A stretch of 9,071 nt of DNA from Planctomycetota bacterium (GTDB lineage: Bacteria; Planctomycetota; Planctomycetia; Pirellulales; Lacipirellulaceae). Each line of letters starts with the position of its first letter. Positions within the stretch are counted from its first letter, which is position 1. Below the pieces are notes generated by a model. It was not told the origin of the DNA. It ran no database searches and saw nothing but the letters and a program-made list of their open reading frames with translations. The position numbers and the translations under genes were made by a program. The stretch is from contig JAADIN010000053.1 in NCBI GenBank assembly GCA_013151315.1, positions 1-9,071 on the forward strand. The letters are read 5' to 3'. Positions 1 through 5,067 of the stretch are shown here, piece after piece.

Positions 1-41
1 TCGACATCTTCGCGCGTCATCGTTTTGCGCGTTGTAGCCAT
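1..41 (-). CDS. 5' end of an unidentified gene downstream of rpmB (partial)
   Basis: An ATG on the minus strand at 41-39 opens a frame that stays open to the window edge and reads MATTRKTMTREDV. It begins two bases after the rpmB stop codon (46-44), so the two genes are probably co-transcribed and translationally coupled. Thirteen residues are too few to identify the protein. The TREDV stretch resembles the N-terminus of GatC (Asp/Glu-tRNA amidotransferase subunit C), which often begins with a similar L/M-T-R-E-E/D-V motif, but this is a weak guess. A second in-frame ATG at 20-18 (residue 8) could be the true start. Confidence 0.5.
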   Translation of the reverse strand, partial: MATTRKTMTREDV

Positions 42-43
42 CG

Positions 44-319
44 CTAGTTGACTTCCAGCTTCTCTGGCACACGGAACGGAGCGTTGCGCACGATCTTGGT
101 GATCCGCCCCGATCGAATGCACTGGGTGCATGCTTGGATCGTTTTGTGCGTACCGTTAGCCGTGGCCACATGCACTTTTTGCAGATTTGGCTTGAACTTC
201 CGGCGTGTGATGCCGGTAATCTTGGTGCCGACGCCACCCAAGTACTTTTTCTTACCTCGGATTGCCACCGAATTGCCCATCTGGGCACCTTTGCCGCACA
301 CACTACATTCACGGGCCAT
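44..319 (-). CDS. rpmB: Large-subunit ribosomal protein L28 (bL28)
   Basis: This is a structural protein of the 50S ribosomal subunit. The 91-residue product has the family layout: an N-terminal MARECSVCGKG with Cys5 and Cys8, a GNSVA segment, the central KPNLQKV signature at about residues 43-49, and ACTQCIRSG with Cys64 and Cys67. The two Cys pairs make it the zinc-ribbon (C+) type of L28 rather than the cysteine-free paralogue that some bacteria use under zinc starvation. The length is close to the family norm, though a Lys/Gly-rich insert around residues 21-31 makes it slightly longer than short versions. The ATG at 319-317 is preceded by a Shine-Dalgarno AAGGA (complement of 328-332) with an 8-base spacer. 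A sigma70-like promoter lies about 60 bases upstream. Identification is firm. Confidence 0.97.
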   Translation of the reverse strand: MARECSVCGKGAQMGNSVAIRGKKKYLGGVGTKITGITRRKFKPNLQKVHVATANGTHKTIQACTQCIRSGRITKIVRNAPFRVPEKLEVN

Positions 320-381
320 CGAACTGGTCCTTATCTCTGTTGGTCTTACTGTGGGTATTGTCGCAAACTGGGAAGCGTCTC

Positions 382-409
382 AATATAGCGTCTGAGCCGA
401 TTTACGCAA
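382..409 (-). promoter_or_regulatory. Candidate sigma70-type promoter of rpmB
   Basis: On the minus strand TTGCGT (409-404) and TATATT (387-382) are separated by 16 bases, a good -35/-10 pair. It lies between the hisN stop and the rpmB start, so rpmB can be transcribed independently of hisN. A weak inverted repeat AGCCG/CGGCT (395-399 and 410-414) overlaps the -35 region and is probably too weak to act as a hisN terminator. The assignment is by consensus match only. Confidence 0.42.
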
Positions 410-424
410 CGGCTGACGAGGGAC

Positions 425-1240
425 TCATCTTCCACGGGTGATTTTCAAAACCTGATCCGCGAGTACCGCATTGGTTGCTACCGCTTCGCCGCTATGAATG
501 GTTGGTTTGCCTCGCCAATCGAAGAATTTTCCGCCCGCCTCCTCAATGATTGTCTGCAACGAGGCCGTATCCCAGAGGCTCATCGCCGGGTCGATCGCAA
601 TCTCGGCTCGCCCGGTCGCGACAAGCAAATAACCGTAGGCGTCGCCCCAAGTACGCGAAATACGGCAGGCAGCCTGAAGTTGGTCCCAAACTGGCCGGGC
701 GTCGATTTCTCGCTCGGTGGTGAAAGATTTGACCGACGAGGTCACACATGCCGCTTCGCCCAGATCCGAGATTTTTGAGACACGGGCCTGCTGCGGCTGG
801 CCGTCTCCTAACGTGTGCCAGCAGTCTTTTCCGCAAAGCGCGTAGACCATTTCGCCCGCTGCCGGGGCGTTGATGACTCCGATTCGTGGCAACTCGCCTT
901 CAAGGACGGCAACCAGCGTGGTATAGAGGGGCACCCCAGCAATAAAAGCTTTGGTGCCGTCGATCGGGTCGAGAATCCAGCGAAACCCGCTGCTTCCGTC
1001 CGTTTCGCCAAATTCTTCGCCCAAAATCGCGTCGTTGGGAAATTGCTCCAAAATCAGGCTACGGAGCAATTCTTCGGCCCCACGGTCGGCCTCGGTTACG
1101 GGCGAGCCATCTCCTTTTTGCTGGGATTTGAGGCTGGCAGACCGAAAAAATCTCAGCGTGAGCTCTCCCGCTTGGCGGGCGATATGGACGGCAAACTCGA
1201 GCCGGGCATCGAGCTCTGGCGAGGTGGGGTGGGATGACAT
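425..1240 (-). CDS. hisN: Inositol-monophosphatase-family phosphatase, HisN-type histidinol-phosphatase
   Basis: The 271-residue product is a Mg-dependent sugar-phosphatase-fold enzyme. Visible metal and phosphate ligands are Asp52 in VTEAD, Glu75/Glu76 in GEEFG, the DPIDGT motif at 91-96, and Asp224 in LWD. The late block RTWGDAYGYLLVATGRAEIAI (from about residue 196) followed by DPAMSLWD is characteristic of the HisN subgroup, which hydrolyses L-histidinol phosphate to L-histidinol, the penultimate step of histidine synthesis. The length fits the family. No signal peptide is seen, so it should be cytoplasmic. No histidine gene adjoins it, which is common because his genes are often scattered. 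Related subgroups act on inositol phosphates or 3'-phosphoadenosine 5'-phosphate, so the substrate is inferred while the family is certain. The ATG at 1240-1238 has no clear Shine-Dalgarno sequence. Confidence 0.88.
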   Translation of the reverse strand: MSSHPTSPELDARLEFAVHIARQAGELTLRFFRSASLKSQQKGDGSPVTEADRGAEELLRSLILEQFPNDAILGEEFGETDGSSGFRWILDPIDGTKAFIAGVPLYTTLVAVLEGELPRIGVINAPAAGEMVYALCGKDCWHTLGDGQPQQARVSKISDLGEAACVTSSVKSFTTEREIDARPVWDQLQAACRISRTWGDAYGYLLVATGRAEIAIDPAMSLWDTASLQTIIEEAGGKFFDWRGKPTIHSGEAVATNAVLADQVLKITRGR

Positions 1241-1270
1241 GGGGCTGTCAGGCTACCAGACCCCTGCTAA

Positions 1271-1282
1271 GCCGCAAGCGGC
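1271..1282. repeat. Short perfect palindrome GCCGCAAGCGGC
   Basis: GCCGC and GCGGC are separated by AA and sit in a CTAAGCC...GGCGGGGCTA context between divergent genes. It would form a compact 5-bp hairpin in the hisN leader transcript. Palindromes of this kind are commonly dispersed in planctomycete intergenic DNA. Whether this one has many copies cannot be seen here. It could be a protein-binding site or a REP-like element. Confidence 0.45.
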
Positions 1283-1313
1283 GGGGCTACACTGTGGGGA
1301 GCTATTTCTGCGG

Positions 1314-1342
1314 GTTATAGGGCCACGCGAGTATCGCAGGAA
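1314..1342 (-). promoter_or_regulatory. Weak candidate promoter of hisN
   Basis: On the minus strand TATAAC (1319-1314) is a fair -10 element. The hexamer 17 bases upstream, TTCCTG (1342-1337), is a poor -35. It lies about 74 bases before the hisN ATG, with the 1271-1282 palindrome between. No better candidate was seen in the 1241-1430 interval for this direction. Confidence 0.22.
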
Positions 1343-1356
1343 GGGCTAGATTTTCC

Positions 1357-1384
1357 TTGAACCGCGGGATGGGGCTCTTAAAAT
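1357..1384 (+). promoter_or_regulatory. Candidate promoter of the 1449-3485 gene pair
   Basis: TTGAAC (1357-1362) and TAAAAT (1379-1384) are 16 bases apart, a good sigma70-like arrangement. The predicted transcript would have a leader of about 58 bases before the ATG at 1449 and would cover both the small membrane protein and the HTH protein. Confidence 0.45.
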
Positions 1385-1448
1385 GGAATCAGAGAGCTGC
1401 CATTCCCACGCACCGCCGGCAACGGCCTGATTGGGAGAAGCAGAAGCG

Positions 1449-1820
1449 ATGAGACGAGAAAAGAGAAAGAAGGCATTTTGGTATGTCGCCGCGATGGTCG
1501 GTTTGGCAACGATCCTCGTCGCCTGGCGAGCCGACTCGCAAGCGGTACTGGCAAGTCAAGCGTCAAACACGTCACTCTCAGCGGATGGAGCTTTAATCAC
1601 TCACGTTCACGGCCTGGAAGGCGGCACGTTGCGAGTGGTGGTTATCGACCCAAGGGCGCGAACGATGGGGGTATACGACATCGGCCAAGGCAACGGAAAC
1701 GAAAGCGGAAAAATTCAACTCAAGAGCGTTCGCCGAATCAGTGCGGATTTACAAATGCTAGAATTCAATTCCGGAGAACCTTCGCCGGCAGAAATACAGA
1801 GTCGCTTAGATCAACGATAA
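1449..1820 (+). CDS. Small single-span membrane protein of unknown function
   Basis: The product is 123 residues and I do not recognise its family. It begins with a very basic stretch (MRREKRKK) followed by a hydrophobic helix at about residues 9-25. By the positive-inside rule the N-terminus should be cytoplasmic and the remaining ~95 residues exported, either anchored or released if the helix is a signal peptide. The soluble part contains a compact segment at about 50-107 (HVHGLEGGTLRVVVIDPRAR, then YDIGQ and LKSVRRISADLQMLEF) that looks like a small beta-rich domain, and a polar tail. The ATG at 1449 is preferred over an in-frame TTG at 1431 because GGGAG at 1433-1437 lies 11 bases upstream of it. 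Only 24 bases separate its stop from the next gene, so the two likely form an operon. No cysteines or catalytic motifs are apparent. Confidence 0.8.
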   Translation: MRREKRKKAFWYVAAMVGLATILVAWRADSQAVLASQASNTSLSADGALITHVHGLEGGTLRVVVIDPRARTMGVYDIGQGNGNESGKIQLKSVRRISADLQMLEFNSGEPSPAEIQSRLDQR

Positions 1821-1844
1821 GAGACTGGGACCTACGAGGTAACG

Positions 1845-3485
1845 ATGCAGCAGAAGTTCATCAAATTAGAAGATGCCGCTGAAAAGTTGGGCGTCTCTCC
1901 CGATCAGCTCAACGGGCTACGCGAGAACGGCCAACTGCGCGCCTACCGCGATGGTCCGAGTTGGAAATTCCGCACTGACGAAATTGAAAAGATGGTCGAG
2001 GAAGGAGTCCCTGAGATTTCTTCGGAGAGCAATATCGGCTTGGGTTCGCTTGACGAGGAAGAACTCGTTCCGCTTGAACTCGAAGGCGATTCGACAGAGG
2101 CGGCCCTGAGCCCCAGTTCCGAAGACTCTAGTTCCGGGGACTCCAGCCCCGACGAATCGGGCCTCGACCTGGAGATAGAACTCGAAGATACCGATCCCGT
2201 TTCAGCGGGTAGCGAACTGGAACTCAGCGACCTGGAAGATACCGTAACTGCCGGTGCGAGCGATCCCCATCTCGGCTTGCCTGACGAGCCGAGCGATCCT
2301 TCCGATTCGATTCTGCTTAGCGAAGAAGAGCTCGGCGAATCAATGAGCCCCTCGGGCAGCATCATCGTTGGGAAAGATGTCTTGAAGGCAGATGCCGATC
2401 TGGAACTCTTCTCGGACGACGAGGTTCCGCCCCTTTATGAGGATCAAGGTTCAGGTGCTTCGAACGTGCTTTCTTCCGAGTCGAGTACCGGCGACGTGCT
2501 CGACCAGTTGGAGTTGGAAAGTAGTGCCGGAGGTGCAAGCGGGTTTGAGGATCTGGAGGAATTGGAAATCGATCTGGCCGCCGAGTCGAGTCGGATTCTT
2601 TCTCCCGACGAAATTGAAAAAGTGCAGGCGGCAGCCAGTCAGCCCGTGGGTAGCCTCGCGGGAAGCGATCTGGCCCTTGACGACTCCGAGGTCGACAGCG
2701 ACGTGGGATCGACCGACGTTCCTCTGCTCGATGCAGAAACCGCCGCAGCGGCTGGGAATGAGGGGTTGGCGGATGACGGGTCAGGCTCGGAAATCGATTT
2801 GGCTGGAGAAGACGATCTTGTTCTCGAAGACACCGAAGGAAGCGATGTTACGCTAGGGAGCGGCGATAGCGGTATCAACCTTGCCCCGGCCGACAGCGGC
2901 TTGGCCTTGGATGATATTCCCCTGGAAATCGGCGGCTCGGCAATTTTGAGTTCACTCGACCTAGGCGGAGCAGATTCCGATCCTGAAATTTCGCTGATCG
3001 GCAGCGCTCCCGATTCGGCAGCCCAAGAGCCGGAAGCTGAGTTGCAGATCGACGAAGACTTCCAGCTCACCCCTCTTAGCAAGGGGGCACCTGCGGAAGA
3101 GGGCGACAGCAGTTCCCAGGTGATCGCTCTCGACGCCGATATGGATGACCTGGGCGGCGGTGTTGACGTTCTTGACGAGGTCGGTGTACTGGACGATGGC
3201 GTCGATTTCGCGGAGGACGTCGGCGAAGACGTTATGATTGCCGAGGATTTTGCCTCGGCCGATCCTGCCGGCAGTCTCGAGGCAGGCGCCTACGCCGGGG
3301 CCACACCGGTTGGCGCGGAGACTCCGTTTTCCGTGGGTCAGCTCGTGGGGCTGTTTGGATGTGGCGTCTTGATGTCGTTGGCCGGAGTGATGATGCTCGA
3401 TATGGTTCGCAACATCTGGAGCTGGGACGAGCCTTATTCGCTAAGCAGCTCGCTGATCGACTCGATCCTCGGGCTGTTTTCTTAG
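1845..3485 (+). CDS. Excisionase-type HTH protein with long acidic linker and C-terminal membrane helix
   Basis: The 546-residue product has three parts. Residues about 6-52 form a MerR/excisionase-type winged HTH (HTH_17-like): FIKLEDAAEKLGVSPDQLNG, then the turn ENGQLRAYRDGPSWKFR and the recognition-end EIEKMVEEG. Residues about 55-490 are a very acidic, low-complexity linker rich in Ser, Asp, Glu, Leu and Gly, with loosely repeated DSGL / SDVxL / LELxD patterns. Residues about 497-518 form one hydrophobic helix, followed by a conserved-looking tail MVRNIWSWDEPY. This predicts a DNA- or protein-binding head held at the membrane by a flexible tether. The start has GAGGT at 1836-1840, with a rather short 4-base spacer. 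No recombinase or phage gene is nearby, so an excisionase role is unlikely. The true function is unknown. The gene follows the small membrane protein in a probable operon. Confidence 0.85.
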   Translation: MQQKFIKLEDAAEKLGVSPDQLNGLRENGQLRAYRDGPSWKFRTDEIEKMVEEGVPEISSESNIGLGSLDEEELVPLELEGDSTEAALSPSSEDSSSGDSSPDESGLDLEIELEDTDPVSAGSELELSDLEDTVTAGASDPHLGLPDEPSDPSDSILLSEEELGESMSPSGSIIVGKDVLKADADLELFSDDEVPPLYEDQGSGASNVLSSESSTGDVLDQLELESSAGGASGFEDLEELEIDLAAESSRILSPDEIEKVQAAASQPVGSLAGSDLALDDSEVDSDVGSTDVPLLDAETAAAAGNEGLADDGSGSEIDLAGEDDLVLEDTEGSDVTLGSGDSGINLAPADSGLALDDIPLEIGGSAILSSLDLGGADSDPEISLIGSAPDSAAQEPEAELQIDEDFQLTPLSKGAPAEEGDSSSQVIALDADMDDLGGGVDVLDEVGVLDDGVDFAEDVGEDVMIAEDFASADPAGSLEAGAYAGATPVGAETPFSVGQLVGLFGCGVLMSLAGVMMLDMVRNIWSWDEPYSLSSSLIDSILGLFS

Positions 3486-3506
3486 TTGAGAGTTGAGGGT
3501 TGAGAG
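3486..3506 (+). repeat. Three tandem heptamers TTGAG(A/G)G
   Basis: TTGAGAG, TTGAGGG and TTGAGAG lie end to end immediately after the stop codon of the HTH gene. Such TTGAG-type microsatellites after genes are seen in planctomycete chromosomes, probably arising by slippage. No function is implied. Confidence 0.7.
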
Positions 3507-3508
3507 AG

Positions 3509-3529
3509 CCGGGTCGTCCCCGACCCCGG
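3509..3529 (+). terminator. GC-rich hairpin after the HTH gene
   Basis: GGGTCG (3511-3516) pairs perfectly with CGACCC (3521-3526) across a TCCC loop. The stem extends by two pairs through a one-base bulge (CC 3509-3510 with GG 3528-3529). It begins 24 bases past the HTH stop codon and could end that transcript, but no T-tract follows, so a Rho-independent terminator is doubtful. The segment CGACCCCGG is repeated directly at 3521-3529 and 3533-3541, so an alternative pairing of the same 5' arm is possible. Confidence 0.35.
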
Positions 3530-3627
3530 TTGCGACCCCGGCGAGAGTGGATTGCAGAAGTGAAGCCAATCGGTCACGCTGTATCCTCCCTGCCTTACTC
3601 CCTCCTGCCTCGAATCGGCTTTTATTC

Positions 3628-4206
3628 ATGTTCTCTCGATTACCCGGTGCGCTAGTTGCCTGCCTGTTGTTGCTCCTGACTCTCGGCTGCAAACCCAAAG
3701 ACGAAGTCCGCGTCTCTACGGTTCCTCGGGCTTCGGAACCGCGCGAACCCTTGGATGCTGAGGTTGTGGCGAGTCGGCTTGATCACACGCTTGCCGCGAT
3801 GGTGCCGCAAGGCGAAAGGGCCTGGTTTTTCAAGCTTGCTGGGCCAGCGAAGGCAATCGATCAGCATCGCGAGGCATTTTTTGATTTTCTCGCAACCGTA
3901 ACACTTGCCGAAGATGCCACCGAGACTCCCACCTGGAAAATACCCGACTCGTGGCAGGAGCAGCCTGCTTCGAACATGCGCGTCGCGACGCTTGTCATTT
4001 CCAACGAGCAGGGCCCGCTAGAAATCGCGGTCTCCTGGCTGCCCCTTTCTGGCAAGTGGGAAAATTTTGTGGTTCCAAACGTCAATCGTTGGCTTGGACA
4101 ATTAAAAGAGCCTCCCTTAGACGAGGAGACGATTTTCAAACTGACGAAGCAGGTCGAGCTGCAAAACGGGACTGCCACGGTGATCGAGCTGGGGTCGGTC
4201 GGCTAA
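3628..4206 (+). CDS. Putative lipoprotein with modules in order B-A (unknown function)
   Basis: Read from the ATG at 3628, the 192-residue product starts with a hydrophobic signal sequence (about residues 7-20) ending in LTLGC. Cys21 is the likely lipidated residue, though Thr at -3 makes the lipobox imperfect. The mature part has two modules. Module B (about 54-95) contains AWFFKLAG at 65-72 and FL at 87-88. Module A (about 101-190) contains PDSW at 106-109, SNMR at 115-118, NVNRWLGQ at 151-158 and LDEET at 164-168. The next gene has the same two modules in reverse order. The family resembles uncharacterised exported proteins of planctomycetes and related bacteria. I know of no assigned activity. 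An upstream TTG at 3493 keeps the frame open but would bury the signal sequence, so it is rejected. No clear Shine-Dalgarno sequence precedes the ATG. Confidence 0.78.
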   Translation: MFSRLPGALVACLLLLLTLGCKPKDEVRVSTVPRASEPREPLDAEVVASRLDHTLAAMVPQGERAWFFKLAGPAKAIDQHREAFFDFLATVTLAEDATETPTWKIPDSWQEQPASNMRVATLVISNEQGPLEIAVSWLPLSGKWENFVVPNVNRWLGQLKEPPLDEETIFKLTKQVELQNGTATVIELGSVG

Positions 4207-4210
4207 AAAG

Positions 4211-4750
4211 ATGGCAAGCAACCCTCATGCTGGTATTCCAGGGGCCCCGCCGATTGGCCCAGCCCCGTCCAGCCCGACCCCACCCACGCAGCAACCGCCG
4301 ACCAGCAAAGCGCTAGCGTACGAAACCCCCGACGGCTGGCTGCCAGGAAGAATGTCGTCGATGAGAAAGGCTGCCTTTCGTGTGGTCGACGGGGACGCCG
4401 AGGCCGAGTTCACCGTGATCGATCTTCCCGCCTCGGGCGGCGAACAGGTCACCCAAGTCGAGGCCAACATCCGTCGCTGGGCCGGTCAGGTAGGTTTGGC
4501 CGACCTAGACGCCGAGACGCTGCAGAAAATGATTGAATCGATCACGATCGATGGTTCCGAAGGCAGCTATGCCAAATTGTTCAGCCCAGCGTCTGCCGAG
4601 CGGCAACTCGCCATCTTCGGAGCGATGGTCGTCCGAGACGGCAAAGTCTGGTTCTTCAAGATGACCGGCGACGTCGAGCTGGTAAAAAGCCAACAAGACG
4701 CAATTCGTGGTTTTCTCGACTCGGTGAAATTTAGCGAAGCCACGCAGTAA
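4211..4750 (+). CDS. Paralogue of the upstream lipoprotein with modules in order A-B
   Basis: The 179-residue product opens with a proline-rich, disordered stretch (about 1-35) and no signal peptide. Module A follows (about 38-126) with PDGW at 40-43, SSMR at 49-52, NIRRWAGQ at 86-93 and LDAET at 99-103. Module B (about 129-174) has KVWFFKMTG at 145-153 and FL at 168-169. Spacings between these landmarks match the upstream gene almost residue for residue. The ATG lies four bases after the upstream stop, in the +1 frame, with only a weak purine run (AAAAAG) before it. The lack of a signal peptide in a protein whose sister is exported, and the linker-like N-terminus, suggest that it is either translated by reinitiation as a cytoplasmic protein or is the second half of one longer lipoprotein split by a frameshift. 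Function is unknown. Confidence 0.78.
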   Translation: MASNPHAGIPGAPPIGPAPSSPTPPTQQPPTSKALAYETPDGWLPGRMSSMRKAAFRVVDGDAEAEFTVIDLPASGGEQVTQVEANIRRWAGQVGLADLDAETLQKMIESITIDGSEGSYAKLFSPASAERQLAIFGAMVVRDGKVWFFKMTGDVELVKSQQDAIRGFLDSVKFSEATQ

Positions 4751-4782
4751 GCAAAAATCCCCCGTTCAAAAGTCGTTTTTGC
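4751..4782 (+). other. A/T inverted repeat after the gene pair
   Basis: GCAAAAA (4751-4757) pairs with TTTTTGC (4776-4782) over an 18-base loop directly after the 4750 stop. It could act as a weak terminator with its own U-run in the 3' arm, but the stem is AT-rich and the loop is long. Confidence 0.25.
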
Positions 4783-4796
4783 GATTTGGCAAGTAG

Positions 4797-4818
4797 CCGG
4801 AGGCACACTTGCCTCCGG
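4797..4818 (+). terminator. Perfect 8-bp hairpin at the left end of the repeat block
   Basis: CCGGAGGC (4797-4804) and GCCTCCGG (4811-4818) form a perfect stem with an ACACTT loop. The 3' arm is also the start of the first tandem repeat unit. It could terminate the transcript of the 3628-4750 pair, but only a GGGG-TTT follows, not a proper T-tract. Confidence 0.35.
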
Positions 4819-4922
4819 GGGTTTCAAGCACACTTGCCTCCGGGGGTTTCAAGCACACTTGCCTCCGGGGGTTTCAAGCACACTTGACTCCGGGGGTTCG
4901 GGGCACACTTGCCTCCGGCCCC
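4804..4922 (+). repeat. 25-bp tandem repeat array, about 4.8 copies
   Basis: Units begin with CACACTTGCCTCCGG at 4804, 4829, 4854, 4879 and 4904. The first three 25-base units (4804-4878) are identical. The fourth (4879-4903) differs by GACTCC for GCCTCC and by a changed 3' part (TTCGGGG). The fifth is incomplete and merges into GGCCCC at about 4922. The identity of the inner copies points to recent expansion by slippage or unequal exchange. There are no spacers between units. Confidence 0.93.
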
Positions 4923-4939
4923 ATCTTCGGAAACATCGC

Positions 4940-4960
4940 CCGGACCGCGTGGCGGTCCGG
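4940..4960 (+). repeat. Perfect 9-bp hairpin at the right end of the repeat block
   Basis: CCGGACCGC (4940-4948) and GCGGTCCGG (4952-4960) form a 9-bp stem with a GTG loop, followed by CTACTTTT. It looks terminator-like on the plus strand and would isolate the following gene from upstream transcription. It is equally one arm of the repeat element, so its main role is uncertain. Confidence 0.5.
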
Positions 4961-4987
4961 CTACTTTTGCCGACTCCCATGCCGACG

Positions 4988-5016
4988 TTACATCGAGCCT
5001 TGGTAGTCGGTATACT
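4988..5016 (+). promoter_or_regulatory. Candidate promoter of the ccsB-ccsA fusion gene
   Basis: TATACT (5011-5016) differs from the -10 consensus by one base, and TTACAT (4988-4993) lies exactly 17 bases upstream as a moderate -35. Transcription would begin near 5023 and leave a leader of about 45 bases before the ATG at 5068. This position, downstream of the repeat block, supports 5068 as the start and argues against the upstream in-frame TTG at 4909. Confidence 0.5.
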
Positions 5017-5067
5017 GGCGTCCGATATTTCTTGAAGCTCCGACCAACCCTCCCCCGCCTGAATCTC

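Larger units (their letters stand above)
4788..4971. repeat. Composite repeat element bounded by an inverted repeat
   Basis: The block starts with GGCAAGTAGCCGGA (4788-4801) and ends with TCCGGCTACTTTTGCC (4956-4971). Its reverse complement is the same sequence with two extra A's. The inner 11 bases (4791-4801 and 4956-4966) match perfectly in inverted orientation. Each end forms its own hairpin pointing inward, and a 25-bp tandem array lies between them. This fills most of the 317-base gap 4751-5067. The structure resembles a non-autonomous palindromic or REP/MITE-like element. No target-site duplication was identified. Confidence 0.6.

Noticed and set aside
48..395. Plus-strand ORF opposite rpmB
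   Set aside because: It is an antisense shadow of a certain ribosomal protein gene.
1845..2000. Prophage or integrative element marked by an excisionase-like HTH
   Set aside because: No integrase, att repeats, phage genes or tRNA are present. The HTH is part of a long membrane protein in a housekeeping context.
1943..2365. Serine-rich 140-residue minus-strand ORF inside the HTH gene
   Set aside because: It is the reverse complement of Asp/Glu/Ser codons in the acidic linker, and similarly for 2639-3082. There is no independent evidence of a gene.
3493..3627. Upstream TTG start for the lipoprotein gene
   Set aside because: It begins inside the heptamer repeat and would put 45 polar residues before a good signal sequence.
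4804..4922. CRISPR array
   Set aside because: The 25-bp units are directly head to tail with no unique spacers, and no cas gene is present.
4809..5006. 65-residue plus-strand ORF through the tandem array
   Set aside because: The 25-base unit is not a multiple of three, so each copy is read in a different frame. There is no ribosome site and it overlaps the hairpin and ccs promoter.
4909..5067. N-terminal extension of the ccs protein from TTG 4909
   Set aside because: The added residues are encoded by repeat-element DNA and lie upstream of the likely promoter. The ResB start pattern fits the ATG at 5068.
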